Source of the DNA: Rana temporaria
Lineage: Eukaryota; Chordata; Amphibia; Anura; Ranidae
Length of the DNA: 64,000 nt
NCBI RefSeq assembly: GCF_905171775.1
Contig: NC_053489.1
Span: 331,610,089-331,674,088, forward strand
Direction: 5' to 3'
The notes below the pieces were generated by a model. The model had not been told where the DNA came from. It saw only the letters and a list, made by a program, of their open reading frames with translations, and ran no database searches. The translations under genes and the position numbers were made by a program. Positions 23,000 to 34,040 of the stretch are shown here, in pieces. How positions within the stretch are numbered: position 1 is the first letter of the stretch; each line of letters starts with the position of its first letter.

Positions 23000-24912
23000 A
23001 GTTGTAGTTACAATTAAAACAATATGCAACATTCAAATGTAATATGTGCCTTATTTAAAACAAATACATTTTTGAATTACTTTTAAGATTTGGACATAAT
23101 AAAAAATATATGCATATAAAAAAAATATTAATGTTCCATAAAGCTGGCAAATGGCAATACATGGATCAAATTTTGACCCGTTCAGCAGGGACTTTTTATC
23201 TATTTATGAGCAGGGTGGTTGTACAGAAGTTAATCTACCAATTGACTTCTGCACACCCACCTTGTCAGATTTTTGCAACTCGATCAGCTTGGCCTGTAGC
23301 TGATTAGTGTATTTTGATGATGGGGAAGTCTCCCTGTTTCCAGAGTACGATAGCTAAATGAGGAGTTTTCCCCCATCCACCTCAAATGTGTAGTTTGGGG
23401 AATCAAGTCAGATTCACCCACTGATTTAAAAAAAAAGAACTGATTCATGTATGGGCTGTATGTTGCATAATTCTCAGTGTATTTACAAATAACACAAGGG
23501 TTTTAATTATCTAGTTATTGCAGTAGTTGAAATCATTTATTTTGCTGTTTGTTGCATCCAAAGATCAATTGTTTTCTATAATGACAGTAATTGTAATAAA
23601 ACTGAAATTTTATGATTAGCAAACCTTTTTATTTTTGTATCGCAAATTATTTGTGTTACTGTCATAGAACTAAACAACACCATACTGTTCTAAAATGACA
23701 TTTATTTTGGTTCCCTCTATTGCCTAATTTAGCTTACACAGTTATCTTGAAAATATAGGTTAATTACAGAGCAAACAACAGTTTAGAACTGGAAGAGCCA
23801 TACCGTATGTGATGCATGATTACTTTTCAATTAAATGCACCATTTACTCTGCACACTTGGTGTCCTTATTTCAATTTTGTATAAAGATTAAGTAATGGCT
23901 ACTGAATAAACAGAAAAAAGAGATGTCATGAGTTAATGAGATTTCCATGATGTTGAAAATGTATATCTAACTTTTTCCCACAAACTGTGATGTCTTCAGT
24001 GTCTTATAAATTGCCTAACTTTTGCGTTATGTCATGGATTTAACAAGCTGCAATTACCGTACCTACCAAGCTTGTCTTCATTCCTACTTTAAGAAGGAAT
24101 GAGGTTTTTAAGTCATAGCTCATCAACTAGTTCAAACTTAAAGGGAAATTTGCAACGGGGAAAAAAAAAATGAAAGGATACCATTGTTGAATTTTTTATG
24201 AAAATGTTAGTTGCATGGTTGTCTTTGAATTTAGTACTCTCTGGTTGTTATTTACTAAAAAATAAAGACGGTTTACTTTTCCAGGTGAATATTCACTATA
24301 TAGCTTGATAAACAATACAAAGGTGTGTTGCTTTGAATACCCAGCTGTGTATAAAGGAATTAAAAAAAATATAGATTTTTGTTTGCAAACGATTGAATGA
24401 CTTGAACGCAAAATCACCTTATTTACCAAGCTAAGTGAACCTTCACTTTGCTAAGTGAGCAGTTGAGGATAGGTTAGCTAGCTGGTTGTGGAGGTTTCCT
24501 AGTATTTATTGTTTTCTCTACTACTTGTCAATCAGTATGAAAATAAGTGTAAATTGCCCAAACGAGGACACAAACAATGCTATAAACATTCCGCAAAATT
24601 TGTCTGAAGTTGGGATTTAGGAAAAAAATAATAACGCATTCAAAGATTGAAGTGAATATATAGTATTAAATACATGATGTATATAGTGTAAAAATATGTT
24701 GAGACTCATTTTTAAATATGATCTGAAATATTTTAAAAACATTTACTAATGCTGTATTAAATAATAGAAACTACCAAACAATGCCAAGTTTGAGAAACTT
24801 CTTTGTCATAAGGACCTTAACCTTGCATACCAGTTCACATTTTCTCATCTGTTGCAATAAGTTGTAATTTATTTTTTATATAGAGTACACAAATAACTGA
24901 ATCTAAAGGATA
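23000..24912. other. Intronic sequence without recognised features
   Basis: About 1.9 kb of AT-rich unique-looking sequence. A diverged relative of the first-60-bp MITE may lie near 24230-24450 (TTATTTACTAAAAAATAAAG, CAAACGATTGAATGACTTGA), but without clear termini. Confidence 0.45.
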
Positions 24913-25792
24913 TTAAAGTGGTTGCAAACCCTTACAGACCACTTTTACCTACACGTAAGCCTAGATTAAAGGGTCACTAAAGGAATTTTTTATTTTAGCT
25001 AAATAGCTTCCTTTACCTTACTGCAGTACTGGTTTCATGTTCTCATTGTTCGTTTTTGCTTTGAAGTAGCTGTAATTCTGCTGTGATCTCCACACTTCCT
25101 GATTGTCTGTTTCCTTATAACCATGGTACTGGGAGCTTTTCACGGTGGTCTAAGCTGTCATTACTGTGTGTCTAAAACTCCTCAGAACCAATCAGATTCA
25201 TTTTAAAAACAAAACACTGCCCTGGATTTGTTTGTTTTTGTTCTGTGAGTCTTCCAGACTCACCTCTCACCCGGAACTTCATGTATGTACCTTTAAAACC
25301 GAAAGTGAAACGAGAGGCACATTATATGATTGAATTTAATCTGTTTTTAATCATTTTTAAAAGGAATCAGTTAACTTTTCTGTCTCTATACCCTGTAAAC
25401 AGTCATTTCAGCAAAAAAAAAAATTCCTTTAGTGACCCTTTAAGGTTTACCTGTAGGTGCAAGAAATATCTCCTAAACCTACACGGTTTAGGAGATATTT
25501 GCAAAAAAGACAGGCACCGATGTCTACGGCACATGCACAGTAGACAACGGTGCAGGCGCACTGTAGAAACCTTTAGAAATGGCGAGCGTGCCGTGACTGG
25601 CGGCTCCCATTCGTGGGAGTGACGTCATTGCGGTTCTGGCCAGTCACAGCGCCGGAGCCACGATAGCCGGAAGTCACTCCGGGAGAGATGGCGTTGACGG
25701 AAGAGGGGAACGAGGACCGCTGTCAGGTAAGTAATTCTTTGTCTTGCAGGGTGTTTTTTTTTTTTTTTGCAGAGGGCTTACTTCCTCTTTAA
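24913..25792. mobile_element. Outer T2/Kolobok-like MITE interrupted by another
   Basis: The left end is TTAAAGTGGTTGCAAACCC and the right end CTTCCTCTTTAA, with TTAA at both. It carries AATATCTCCTAAACC with an adjacent inverted copy GGTTTAGGAGATATT. The same hairpin occurs at 40093-40130. It is split by the MITE at 24966-25443. Confidence 0.6.
24966..25443. mobile_element. Inner T2/Kolobok-like MITE, near-perfect termini
   Basis: TTAAAGGGTCACTAAAGGAA at the left is exactly mirrored by TTCCTTTAGTGACCCTTTAA at the right, both including the TTAA target. The interior is homologous to the copy at 52736-53116, sharing TCATGTYCTCATTG, CTTCCTGNTTNTCTG and AGAGGCACATTATATG. The terminal pattern TTAAAGGRR matches T2 MITEs. 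Confidence 0.8.
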
Positions 25793-26015
25793 TGGGCATT
25801 TGGTAATAACCCAACAGTGGACCGTTAGCAATGAAACTGTAGGTAGCATTTAGTCCTTGTAAGGGATGTTAATGAGCAATTTGAACTGTGGGATTGGTCA
25901 TAGATAGTTTGTTCTTGTGCTCCACTTATAGACATGACATAGTTGGCGGGGGGGGGGGGGGACTGGAAGTGTTTTACTCCTACTCAGGTGTCCCCTTGGT
26001 TTTTATTACAATATA

Positions 26016-27589
26016 CAGGTCATTCTCAAAAAATTAGCATATTGTGATAAAGTTCATTATTTTCTGTAATGTACTGATAAACATTAGACTTTCATATATT
26101 TTAGATTCATTACACACAACTGAAGTAGTTCAAGCCTTTTATTGTTGTAATATTGATGATTTTGGCATACAGCTCATGAAAACCCAAAATTCCTATCTCA
26201 AAAAATTAGCATATTTCATCCGACCAATAAAAGAAAAGTGTTTTTAATAAAAAAAAAAGTCAACCTTCAAATAATTATGTTCAGTTATGCACTCAATACT
26301 TGGTCGGGAATCCTTTTGCAGAAATGACTGCTTTAATGCGGCGTGGCATGGAGGCAATCAGCCTGTGGCACTGCTGAGGTGTTATGGAGGCCCAGGATGC
26401 TTCGGTAGCGGCCTTAAGCTCATCCAGAGTGTTGGGTCTTGCGTCTCTCAACTTTCTCTTCCCAATATCCCACAGATTCTCTATGGGGTTCAGGTCAGGA
26501 GAGTTGGCAGGCCAATTGAGCACAGTAATACCATGGTCAGTAAACCATTTACCAGTGGTTTTGGCACTGTGAGCAGGTGTCAGGTCGTGCTGAAAAATGA
26601 AATCTTCATCTCCATAAAGCTTTTCAGCAGATGGAAGCATGAAGTGCTCCAAAATCCCCTGATAGCTAGCTGCATTCACCCTGCCCTTGATAAAACACAG
26701 TGGACCAACACCAGCAGCTGACATGGCACCCCAGACCATCACTGACTGTGGGTACTTGACACTGGACTTCAGGCATTTTGGCATTTCCCTCTCCCCAGTC
26801 TTCCTCCAGACTCTGGCACCTTGATTACCGAATGACATGCAAAATTTGCTTTCATCCGAAAAAAGTACTTTGGACCACTGAGCAACAGTCCAGTGTTGCT
26901 TCTCTGTAGCCCAGGTCAGGAGCTTCTGCCGCTGTTTCTGGTTCAAAAGTGGCTTGACCTGGGGAATGCGGCACCTGTAGCCCATTTCCTGCACACGCCT
27001 GTACACGGCGGCTCTGGATGTTTCTACTCCAGACTCAGTCCACTGCTTCCGCAGGTCCCCCAAGGTCTGGAATCGGTCCTTCTCCACAATCTTCCTCAGG
27101 GTCCGGTCACCTCTTCTCGTTGTGCAGCGTTTTCTGCCACACTTTTTCCTTCCCACAGACTTCCCACTGAGGTGCCTTGATACAGCACTCTGGGAACAGC
27201 CTATTCGTTCAGAAATTTCTTTCTGTGTCTTACCCTCTTGCTTGAGGGTATCAATGATGGCCTTCTGGACAGCAGTCAGGTCGGCAGTCTTACCCATGAT
27301 TGCGGTTTGGAGTAATGAACCAGGCTGGGAGTTTTTAAAAGCCTCAGGAATCTTTTGCAGGTGTTTAGAGTTAATTAGTCGATTCAGATGATATGCTAAT
27401 TTTTTGAGATAGGAATTTTGGGTTTTCATGAGCTGTATGCCAAAATCATCAATATTAAAACAATAAAAGGCTTGAACTACTTCAGTTGTGTGTAATGAAT
27501 CTAAAATATATGAAAGTCTAATGTTTTTCAGTACATTACAGAAAATAATGAACTTTATCACAATATGCTAATTTTTTGAGAATGACCTG
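26016..27589 (-). mobile_element. Tc1/mariner transposon with intact-looking transposase
   Basis: The 1574-bp element is flanked by TA (26014-26015, 27590-27591). Terminal inverted repeats of 199 bp (26016-26214, 27391-27589) start CAGGTCATTCTC and differ at only two positions by my reading. Each arm carries TCTCAAAAAATTAGCATAT near its outer and inner ends, the IR/DR arrangement of Tc1 transposase binding sites. Sequence and structure suggest a recent insertion into the host intron. Confidence 0.93.
26293..27297 (-). CDS. Tc1-family DD34E transposase
   Basis: The 334-aa protein starts at the ATG at 27295-27297 (MGKTADLTAVQKAIIDTLKQ). Upstream in-frame codons lie in the terminal repeat and are not used. 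Residues about 10-110 form the bipartite paired-like DNA-binding region with a helix-turn-helix (QKEISERIGCSQSAVSRHL) and an Arg/Lys linker. Catalytic residues are visible: D148 (LFSDESKF), D238 (FQHDLTPAHS) and E273 (SPDLNPIENLW), with exactly 34 residues between D238 and E273. The end KGFPTKY is typical of the family. There is no stop or frameshift, so it could encode active enzyme that cuts and pastes the element at TA sites. Transcription is not shown by the sequence. Confidence 0.92.
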   Translation of the reverse strand: MGKTADLTAVQKAIIDTLKQEGKTQKEISERIGCSQSAVSRHLSGKSVGRKKCGRKRCTTRRGDRTLRKIVEKDRFQTLGDLRKQWTESGVETSRAAVYRRVQEMGYRCRIPQVKPLLNQKQRQKLLTWATEKQHWTVAQWSKVLFSDESKFCMSFGNQGARVWRKTGEREMPKCLKSSVKYPQSVMVWGAMSAAGVGPLCFIKGRVNAASYQGILEHFMLPSAEKLYGDEDFIFQHDLTPAHSAKTTGKWFTDHGITVLNWPANSPDLNPIENLWDIGKRKLRDARPNTLDELKAATEASWASITPQQCHRLIASMPRRIKAVISAKGFPTKY

Positions 27590-27599
27590 TATATTACTG

Positions 27600-27850
27600 T
27601 AATGTCTAGTGCATTATCAGAGATTCCATGCATAAAATGTGGAATAATACAAAATGGATACTTACAAAAGTAAAAAGTAAAAAAGCATTAAAACCACAAG
27701 ACACTGTGCAGTGAAGAAATCACATAACTCACAACTGTGCTAGGCTAGTGAGCTAACGTGTTTTTGGGGGGGGGCGTGCCCCCTTCCTCAGGTATCTACA
27801 AACAATGCTTTTGTACTTTTTAATATTGTAAGTACCCATTTAGTCTTCTT
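27600..27850 (-). mobile_element. Possible PLE terminal-repeat fragment
   Basis: Inverted arms ATGGATACTTACA at 27654-27666 and TGTAAGTACCCAT at 27828-27840 bracket a minus-strand CTGAGGAAGGGGGCACGCCC continuing CCCCCCAAAAACACG. This resembles the CTGANGA/stem/GAAAC pattern of the other PLE termini here, although the GAAAC is changed. There is no coding sequence. Confidence 0.35.
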
Positions 27851-28767
27851 CCACATTTTATACATTCAGTCTCTGGTAAAGCACCACGTGTTTGCGCCCT
27901 CCTGTGTGTTTTCTTCCCGTCTGAGGGGGGCTGCATCAACTGAGCATTCCTGGTACATGTCTTACTGGTGTCTGCCTGGACTATTACATTTTTATGCTGT
28001 GGCAGATCTCTGAGCACTTGAAGTGATTGTGTGTTTTTACAATATATTTTATACCTAGGCAGGTAGAGACTAGATGAAGAACATGAGAACAGCTGGGCAA
28101 TCTGTGCCAATCCTGTGGAATGGTTGCAATCGGGCAACCAATCCACAGGGTCAGATGCGAAGGTCAGAATGTCAGTCCACACAGCAAAGATTTAGTCATC
28201 ACAACAAGCTAAGTAGACAACAGAAATATAGATAATTACGGTAACTGGCAGCACACCCATAAGTCAGGCAACTATTGATAATAGTGCGATTTTTTTTAAA
28301 GGGTTGGCAACCAATTAAGATAACATAAGGAAGTACAACCAAAGATGAGTGATCTTGTAACAGAGGTACATGTAATTGTGCATGTACTGAGAGACAGACA
28401 AGAACACCCCATCTGAGTGCATAAAAAGAATGGAGCTGAGCAGATGTTGTATCTGATTGGTAAAAGTAAGGAAGAGGCATGTCTGTTACCTCCATTTACT
28501 TGTTGCTTGCAGTCACACTGACTCTTTTGCTACATTACTTGTAGCCACTTACTGTATTTCCAATATGATCTGTAACTTTCTTCCATGATTCTGCGTCTGT
28601 TAAAAATGAATATTTTGCAACTTGCCTCTCTATAAATGTGCTGCCTGCATTCGATTTTTGAAGGGTTTTTTAAAATTTAATGTCACCCTAAAATCCAGCC
28701 AGGATCGTTGTTGTTACCATAGGGTATGACTACAGGACACCTCCCCTTGTCTTCATACCATAAAAAC
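27851..28767. other. Intronic sequence without recognised features
   Basis: About 0.9 kb with no supported element. Confidence 0.45.
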
Positions 28768-28770
28768 AAG

Positions 28771-29453
28771 GGGGCAGATCCACAAAAGTATTACGCCGGC
28801 GTATCTCTTGATACGCCGCGTAATTTAAAATTTTGCGCTTTTTGCGGCTAGATCCGACAGGCGTACGTCTTAGTACGCCGTCGGATCTAAGCTGCAATTT
28901 TTCGGCGGCCGTTAGGTGGCGTTTCCGTCGAATTCCACGTCGAGTATGCAAATTAGCTAGTTACGGTGATCCACGAACGTACGTCCGGCCGGCGCATTGT
29001 TTTTACGTCGTTTGCGTTCGGCTTTTTCCGGCATATAGTTAAAGCTGCTATTATGAGGCGTACTCAATGTTACGTATGACCGTCGTTCCCGTGTCCAATA
29101 TTTATTTTTTTACGTCGTTTGCGTAAGTCGTTCGTGAATAGGAATTTGCATAGAATGACGTCACCGTCGCAAGCATTGGCTGGCTCCGGTTTAATTTCGA
29201 GCATGCGCACTGGGATACCCCCACGGACGCATGCGCAGTTAAAAAAAACATTGTTTACGTCGGGTCACGACGTATTTACATAAAACACGCCCCCATTACA
29301 GAGATTTGAATGGCGCGCCATTACGCCGCCAAAGATACACTACGCCGCCGTAACTTAGGGCGCAAATTCTTTGAGGATTGGAAAAAAAAATTACGGCGGC
29401 GTAGTGTATCTTAGATACGCTGCGCCCGGCGCAGAGGTACGTGGATCTGGCCC
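28771..29453. mobile_element. Harbinger MITE (GGGCAGATCCAC family)
   Basis: The termini are GGGGCAGATCCACAAAAGT and, inverted, GGGCCAGATCCACGTACC, flanked by AAG on both sides (28768-28770, 29454-29456). Subterminal ATTACGCCGGCGTATCT is typical. The AGTTAAAGCTGCTATTATGA block near 29038 matches the right end of the Harbinger element at 12.8-13.2 kb, which suggests that element's lineage as its source. Confidence 0.8.
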
Positions 29454-29494
29454 AAGGTGTTCTGTAGTCTACAGAGATAGCTGGTAACTTTGTA

Positions 29495-29829
29495 AAGCCT
29501 CATACACACGATCAGATTATGAGACAAATTTCCATCTGTTTTTTGTTAGTCTCTTTTTGAAATTGAAGAGGTTAATTTCATATCAAAATTCTCTTACGAC
29601 AGAATTCAACTTCAGAAGTGATGTCATGTGTTGAATTGTTTTGTATGTATTTTTTTAATTTTTTAATTTCTGAGATTGCATAGTCTTGCTCTTATGATTT
29701 TTTTTCGAACTAAAACTGTACTAATTATATGACAATTGGACACGTTCACGTTCGTCGAAAGCACCATACTAACGATCCGAAAATCGGCAGATCGTTCGCC
29801 TGACTAAATTTTGTGTGTACGGCCCTTTA
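29495..29829. mobile_element. Harbinger-type MITE, diverged
   Basis: AAGCCTCATACACACGATCAG at the left and TTTTGTGTGTACGGCCCTT at the right are imperfect inverted ends of the GTACACACG family. The target duplication is unclear. Confidence 0.5.
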
Positions 29830-30018
29830 CTGATAAGAGAGCAGAGTGCTTAGAAATTATCATCTTGCAACATTTCTGGAAGAACAAATATAACAAAACA
29901 CTTTCATGGTTATATTTAGCAGGCCAAAAAAAATCTAAAAAAATATTGTTATGGTTTACATACACATTGATGTTAAAATGAATTTGTATTTATTGAAATG
30001 TTGCCTATTGTATTTCAG

Positions 30019-30352
30019 ATGTAATACAGGGAACAGTCAGCAACGCGTGTGGAATACTGGCAACCAAAGCTGTAACAGGCGAAAATATATACACAAAGAA
30101 GCACACAACGAATTAACTTTCCGGCATCAGCAAGATTTGCCTCTACCCCAGTTAAGGAGAGAGACTCCAAAATTGCTCACCACCACTAATGGGAAAGCAG
30201 AATCCCTTAACATGCCTAGAAACTCAGTGGTTCAAGAACTGTCAGAGCTGGAAAAACAAATAGAGGTTATAAAACAAGAACTGCACATAGCTATGAGCAG
30301 AAAGAATGAACTGGAAGAGTACCAGAGGAAAAACAGGACTGCTAAGTCTTAA
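30019..30352 (+). CDS. Terminal coding exon of the host gene (coiled-coil C-terminus)
   Basis: It follows a TTGTATTTCAG acceptor and encodes 110 residues from CNTGNSQQRVWNTG to NRTAKS before TAA at 30350-30352. The C-terminal part (VVQELSELEKQIEVIKQELH and the next 25 residues) has heptad-like Leu/Ile spacing and alternating charge, which suggests a coiled coil. LPLPQLRRETPKLL precedes it. It joins in phase 2 to the exon at 1652-1725. It lies outside repeats, is followed by a 3' UTR with poly(A) signals, and has balanced codon use. I do not recognise the protein and leave the name open. Confidence 0.75.
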
Positions 30353-31020
30353 AAGCAGCTTCCAAGTCTTAACATTAAGAAACTTTATGACCGATATAAG
30401 TCATGTCAAAGACAGACTCTTTTTGGTCACTACACAGGAAATCTACATGAATCATTTCTCTACTTCTGATGAGATTTGTTTGTCTTTTTTTGTAAGATAT
30501 AACATGTATTTCTCTAGTGCGTGAACTTTCATCCAGTATTAAAATGTGACCTTGGACTCTTTTCAATTGAGAACCACTTCTTCTCTTCTGTCCCCTCTAT
30601 GGTATTAAATGAAGGTTTTCACTTCTAAGCCCCTTAGTGTGCATTAATAAAACTAAAATGGTTTTGAATTATTTCCACCGAGTCCTTTGCTAGTATTTTT
30701 AACTTTTATGAAGGAAATCTGCATTTAATGTGTGTCTGTGAAATTGAAATTTCAGCAGTTTGAGGCTAGTGGAGAACGAGGGTGAAAAATTAATTACTCG
30801 CCTGCTCTGTAATGGACTTCTGAAGGAAGTACAGCAACCTATTTGATGATATTGAAAACTGATTACATTTTTGAAGAGGTCAATGAAAGACAATAATAAA
30901 GATTTTATGTTTATTGGACTTGGGAGTATTTCAGAAAAGTTTCCAAGTAGAAACTTAATGATCAATGTTTGCACTTTGGCATATGTGTTGAGAAAATAAA
31001 GTTTATGGTAAAACTGTTAG
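30353..31020 (+). terminator. Host 3' UTR and candidate polyadenylation signals
   Basis: AATAAA occurs at 30646-30651, 30895-30900 and 30995-31000 downstream of the stop. Any could end the transcript; the sequence alone cannot say which is used. Confidence 0.5.
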
Positions 31021-31608
31021 AAACAGGAAAAGTGTGAAGAAAAAATACACTCAGATCTTTGCTTTAATTTATTTCTTGACACTCATTCCAGATTGACAAA
31101 TGTATACCTAATGGCACTTAGTTGGTGGATGTGAAAAAGTTTGCTGTACCTTTCACAATTTAAATGTTTATTGATTTTGATATGTACTGTTAGTCCATGC
31201 ACACAGGGCTGAATAATAATGAAGAGCCACCAGTGAAATATTTCAGAACTGCTGAAATGTAACTGTAAAGTACATTTATCATGCAGACAAAGTAAAGGGA
31301 ATCTCTCATGAGGAAAAACACCTGTGAGATTAAGCTCTGATGGAAGTAGTCGCTTCCTCTATCAGTCATACAGTAGTTCAATAACATTAAAGCTAAACCT
31401 TCTCACTGTTTTGATATCAGTATCCAATACATATTCGAGCATTGGATGTTTCCATTTACACCTAATGACATTGAAGCTTTGCTTTGTGACAGAGTCGTTT
31501 TAAAGGTTCAGTCCACACAGAACTGTCAGTTTTGTTGTAGGTTCCTAAACCAATAACTTATTTTATCGCTTTGGGAATCCATCATATAAATCCACCTGCT
31601 GTTGTTTC
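31021..31608. other. Intergenic sequence without recognised features
   Basis: About 590 bp downstream of the host gene with nothing assignable. Confidence 0.45.
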
Positions 31609-31611
31609 TTA

Positions 31612-31878
31612 AGCCTCGTACACACGACCGAGAAACTTGACGGGCGAAACACATCGTTTTGCTTGTTGAGTTCCTTGTTAGGCTGTCGAGGATCTTCGCG
31701 AGCCAAATTTCTCCATTGCCGTCGAGGAAAAAGAAGACATGCTCTCTTTTTGGCTCGACGAGATCCTCGACAGTTTCCTCAACGAAAATGTACACACGAC
31801 CGGGTTTCCTCGGCAAAAAAAAAAACAGCAAGTTTCTTGCTGTTTTTTGCCGAGAAACTCAGCCGTGTGTACGAGGCT
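31612..31878. mobile_element. Harbinger-type MITE (GTACACACGACC family)
   Basis: It is 267 bp, flanked by TTA (31609-31611, 31879-31881), with ends AGCCTCGTACACACGACCG and, inverted, AGCCTCGTACACACGGCTG. Its internal order matches 9238-9505 and 56650-56882. The left end resembles the left end of the 47.1-kb Harbinger block, including GAGTTCCTTGTT. Confidence 0.8.
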
Positions 31879-31881
31879 TTA

Positions 31882-32404
31882 TACTGCTTTCTGCTATGTA
31901 GTCTAATTAAAATGATGGAAGAAGTTTGGAGAATGGAGCCTTTAACCTGACAGTTTATACCACCACTATATGAAATATTCATTTTAGAAGACTGACCTTT
32001 AAATGTAGGGGGTGTACGTGTGATTCTACACAGTGAGGAAATTAATTTACTATTTATGAGAATATAGTTGATCTACATACTTCCTAGTGACATCAGTGTG
32101 GCATAAGACAAAGGCCACAAGTAGTACAACATTGTAGTTCCTGCATTATGTAACACTGATATTATAAGTTTCTTGTGAATTGGTAATTGTATTCCTTGTT
32201 CAATCCATCATAAAAACACTTTAACATGGAATAGAGAAACTGGTATACCAATAACAGTGTACAATGAGCCACTAAAATCACATGATTGTGGTGTTTAAAA
32301 AAAAACTCATGCTATTTTTCTTGTTACCCCATCTATACCTGTACAGTATACAGTTGTACGTTTTTTTTTAAATACTCCTGCTAGCTCTCCAGTAGTCTTT
32401 AGTT
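31882..32404. other. Intergenic sequence without recognised features
   Basis: About 520 bp with no assignable feature. Confidence 0.45.
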
Positions 32405-32419
32405 AACAACTGGCAAAAA

Positions 32420-33385
32420 AAAAAAGAAAAGAAAGAGTGCGCCAATCTGAGTGCAGTAAGCCCAAATTTAATAACTGAAATAAAATCAAATAAATATACA
32501 TATGAAAAATGGCTACTCACAAACAAGAAGTGGATGGTAGGCAAAAATGAAGAAATGTAGGCAATCGGGAAATGGTTGTGTGCCTGGGGTCCTGCAGTAG
32601 TCTTGACTGGCGGGCATCCAGAGTGTAGGCTGTAGCAGACTGTTGGTAATCGGTGTCGGGGGACAGGAGCACCGGAGAGCCACAGAGGATGCGGCGTGCG
32701 CTCCACCGTGGAGCGCAGCGTGCCGTCGTCGCGCCGGAGATAACGTGCAGGTCCGGGCCGGCCAATGGGATTACGCGTTTCACAGCGTCAGCTTTTTCGT
32801 CAGATTCATGGATCTGACGAAAAAGCTGACGCTGTGAAACGCGTAATCCCATTGGCCGGCCCGGCCCTGCACGTCATCTCCGGCGCGACGACGGCACGCT
32901 GCGCTCCACGGTGGAGCGCACGCCGCATCCTCTGTGGCTCTCCGGTGCTCCTGTCCCCCGACACCGATTACCAACAGTCTGCTACAGCCTACACTCTGGA
33001 TGCCCGCCAGTCAAGACTACTGCAGGACCCCAGGCACACAACCATTTCCCGATTGCCTACATTTCTTCATTTTTGCCTACTATCCACTTCTTGTTTGTGA
33101 GTAGCCATTTTTCATATGTATATTTATTTAATTTTATTTCAGTTATTAAATTTGGGCTTACTGCACTCAGATTGGCGCACTCTTTCTTTTCTTTTTGATC
33201 GTTTCAGAGCAATGCTTCTGCTTTAAGGTGCTGCCGCTAAGTGCTTATCCACAGCCACTTGTACTACATTTTATTGATCCAGGACTTTCATGGACACTTT
33301 TATTGGACTTTAGTATTAGAACTTTATATACCTCAGTTTAATTTTTGGTTGCTCTGCTGGATCGTGCGCCACATATTCTTTTTTC
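32420..33385. mobile_element. PLE-derived insertion built as a large palindrome
   Basis: A 15-bp direct repeat AACAACTGGCAAAAA flanks the insert (32405-32419 and 33386-33400). Two arms of about 387 bp (32420-32805, 32812-33198) are inverted copies differing at only a few positions, meeting at 32808/32809. A 187-bp unpaired tail follows the right arm. Each arm starts with CTGACGA, a short AGC/GCT stem and GAAAC, a hammerhead-like core also seen in other PLE-type sequences here. The mirrored open frames on the two strands are products of the palindrome. Assignment to PLE is by motif and structure and is inferred. Confidence 0.65.
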
Positions 33386-33400
33386 AACAACTGGCAAAAA

Positions 33401-34040
33401 CACTGTGTGAAACACACACTTCTGTGTGTTGTAAAATGCCATACTTTGCATTCTGAAAAAGAGTCTCAAGTGTGGTCTCCTGTGTGCCAGGATGGGTTGG
33501 CAACCCATCCAAAATGAATGAGCCGTGTTAACGAAAGAGCAATATAACACATGTGAAATTGAGTGCATTGATCCATCAAATAGATGTAATCACAGCCTAA
33601 AATTTTACTTTACCTTCAAAACATTGGCTGTAATCGGTTTCCTTGGCTATAACAACAGTATTCTTCCTTTTCTGATTGGCTGAAATAATTTTCTTCTATT
33701 GACCAAGGTCAGGAAATATAAAAAAAATCTACAGCTATTAGTAAAATGAATTGATAGTGAAAGAAAGTAAAGTTGAATTTACAGAATTTTCTTTAGGATT
33801 CCTAGAGAGTTGTATTATTAGAGAGCATACAAAACTTAAAACAGTCTCTATGTGCAGGTACTGTTATTTGGGATAGCAAAAGGAATAGGACGGAAAACTT
33901 TAAAAATGTAAACATTTAAAACTCACAGTTAGTGATGCACGTGTCCAGACACGTGATGTGCATTGGAGGTTGAATTATCTGGTATGTATTACTGAAAGGG
34001 AAAGGAGTGCTATGGACACATTTCTAGTGCCACAATCCCA
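33401..34040. other. Intergenic sequence; E-box palindrome only
   Basis: Nothing assignable except CACGTGTCCAGACACGTG at 33938-33955, a perfect 18-bp inverted repeat holding two CACGTG hexamers. Confidence 0.45.

Larger units (their letters stand above)
1726..30018 (+). other. Inferred 28.3-kb last intron of the host gene
   Basis: It has GTAAGT at its 5' end and a TTGTATTTCAG acceptor at its 3' end, with matching phase on both sides. It holds most of the transposons listed here, in both orientations. An undetected small exon inside it cannot be excluded. Confidence 0.55.

Noticed and set aside
30019..30352. Assigning a named gene to the coiled-coil exon
   Set aside because: I could not match the residues to a specific known protein with confidence; coiled-coil similarity alone is not enough.
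32368..33198. Two identical proteins on opposite strands
   Set aside because: They are mirror readings of the palindrome; no start context, splice sites or family match.
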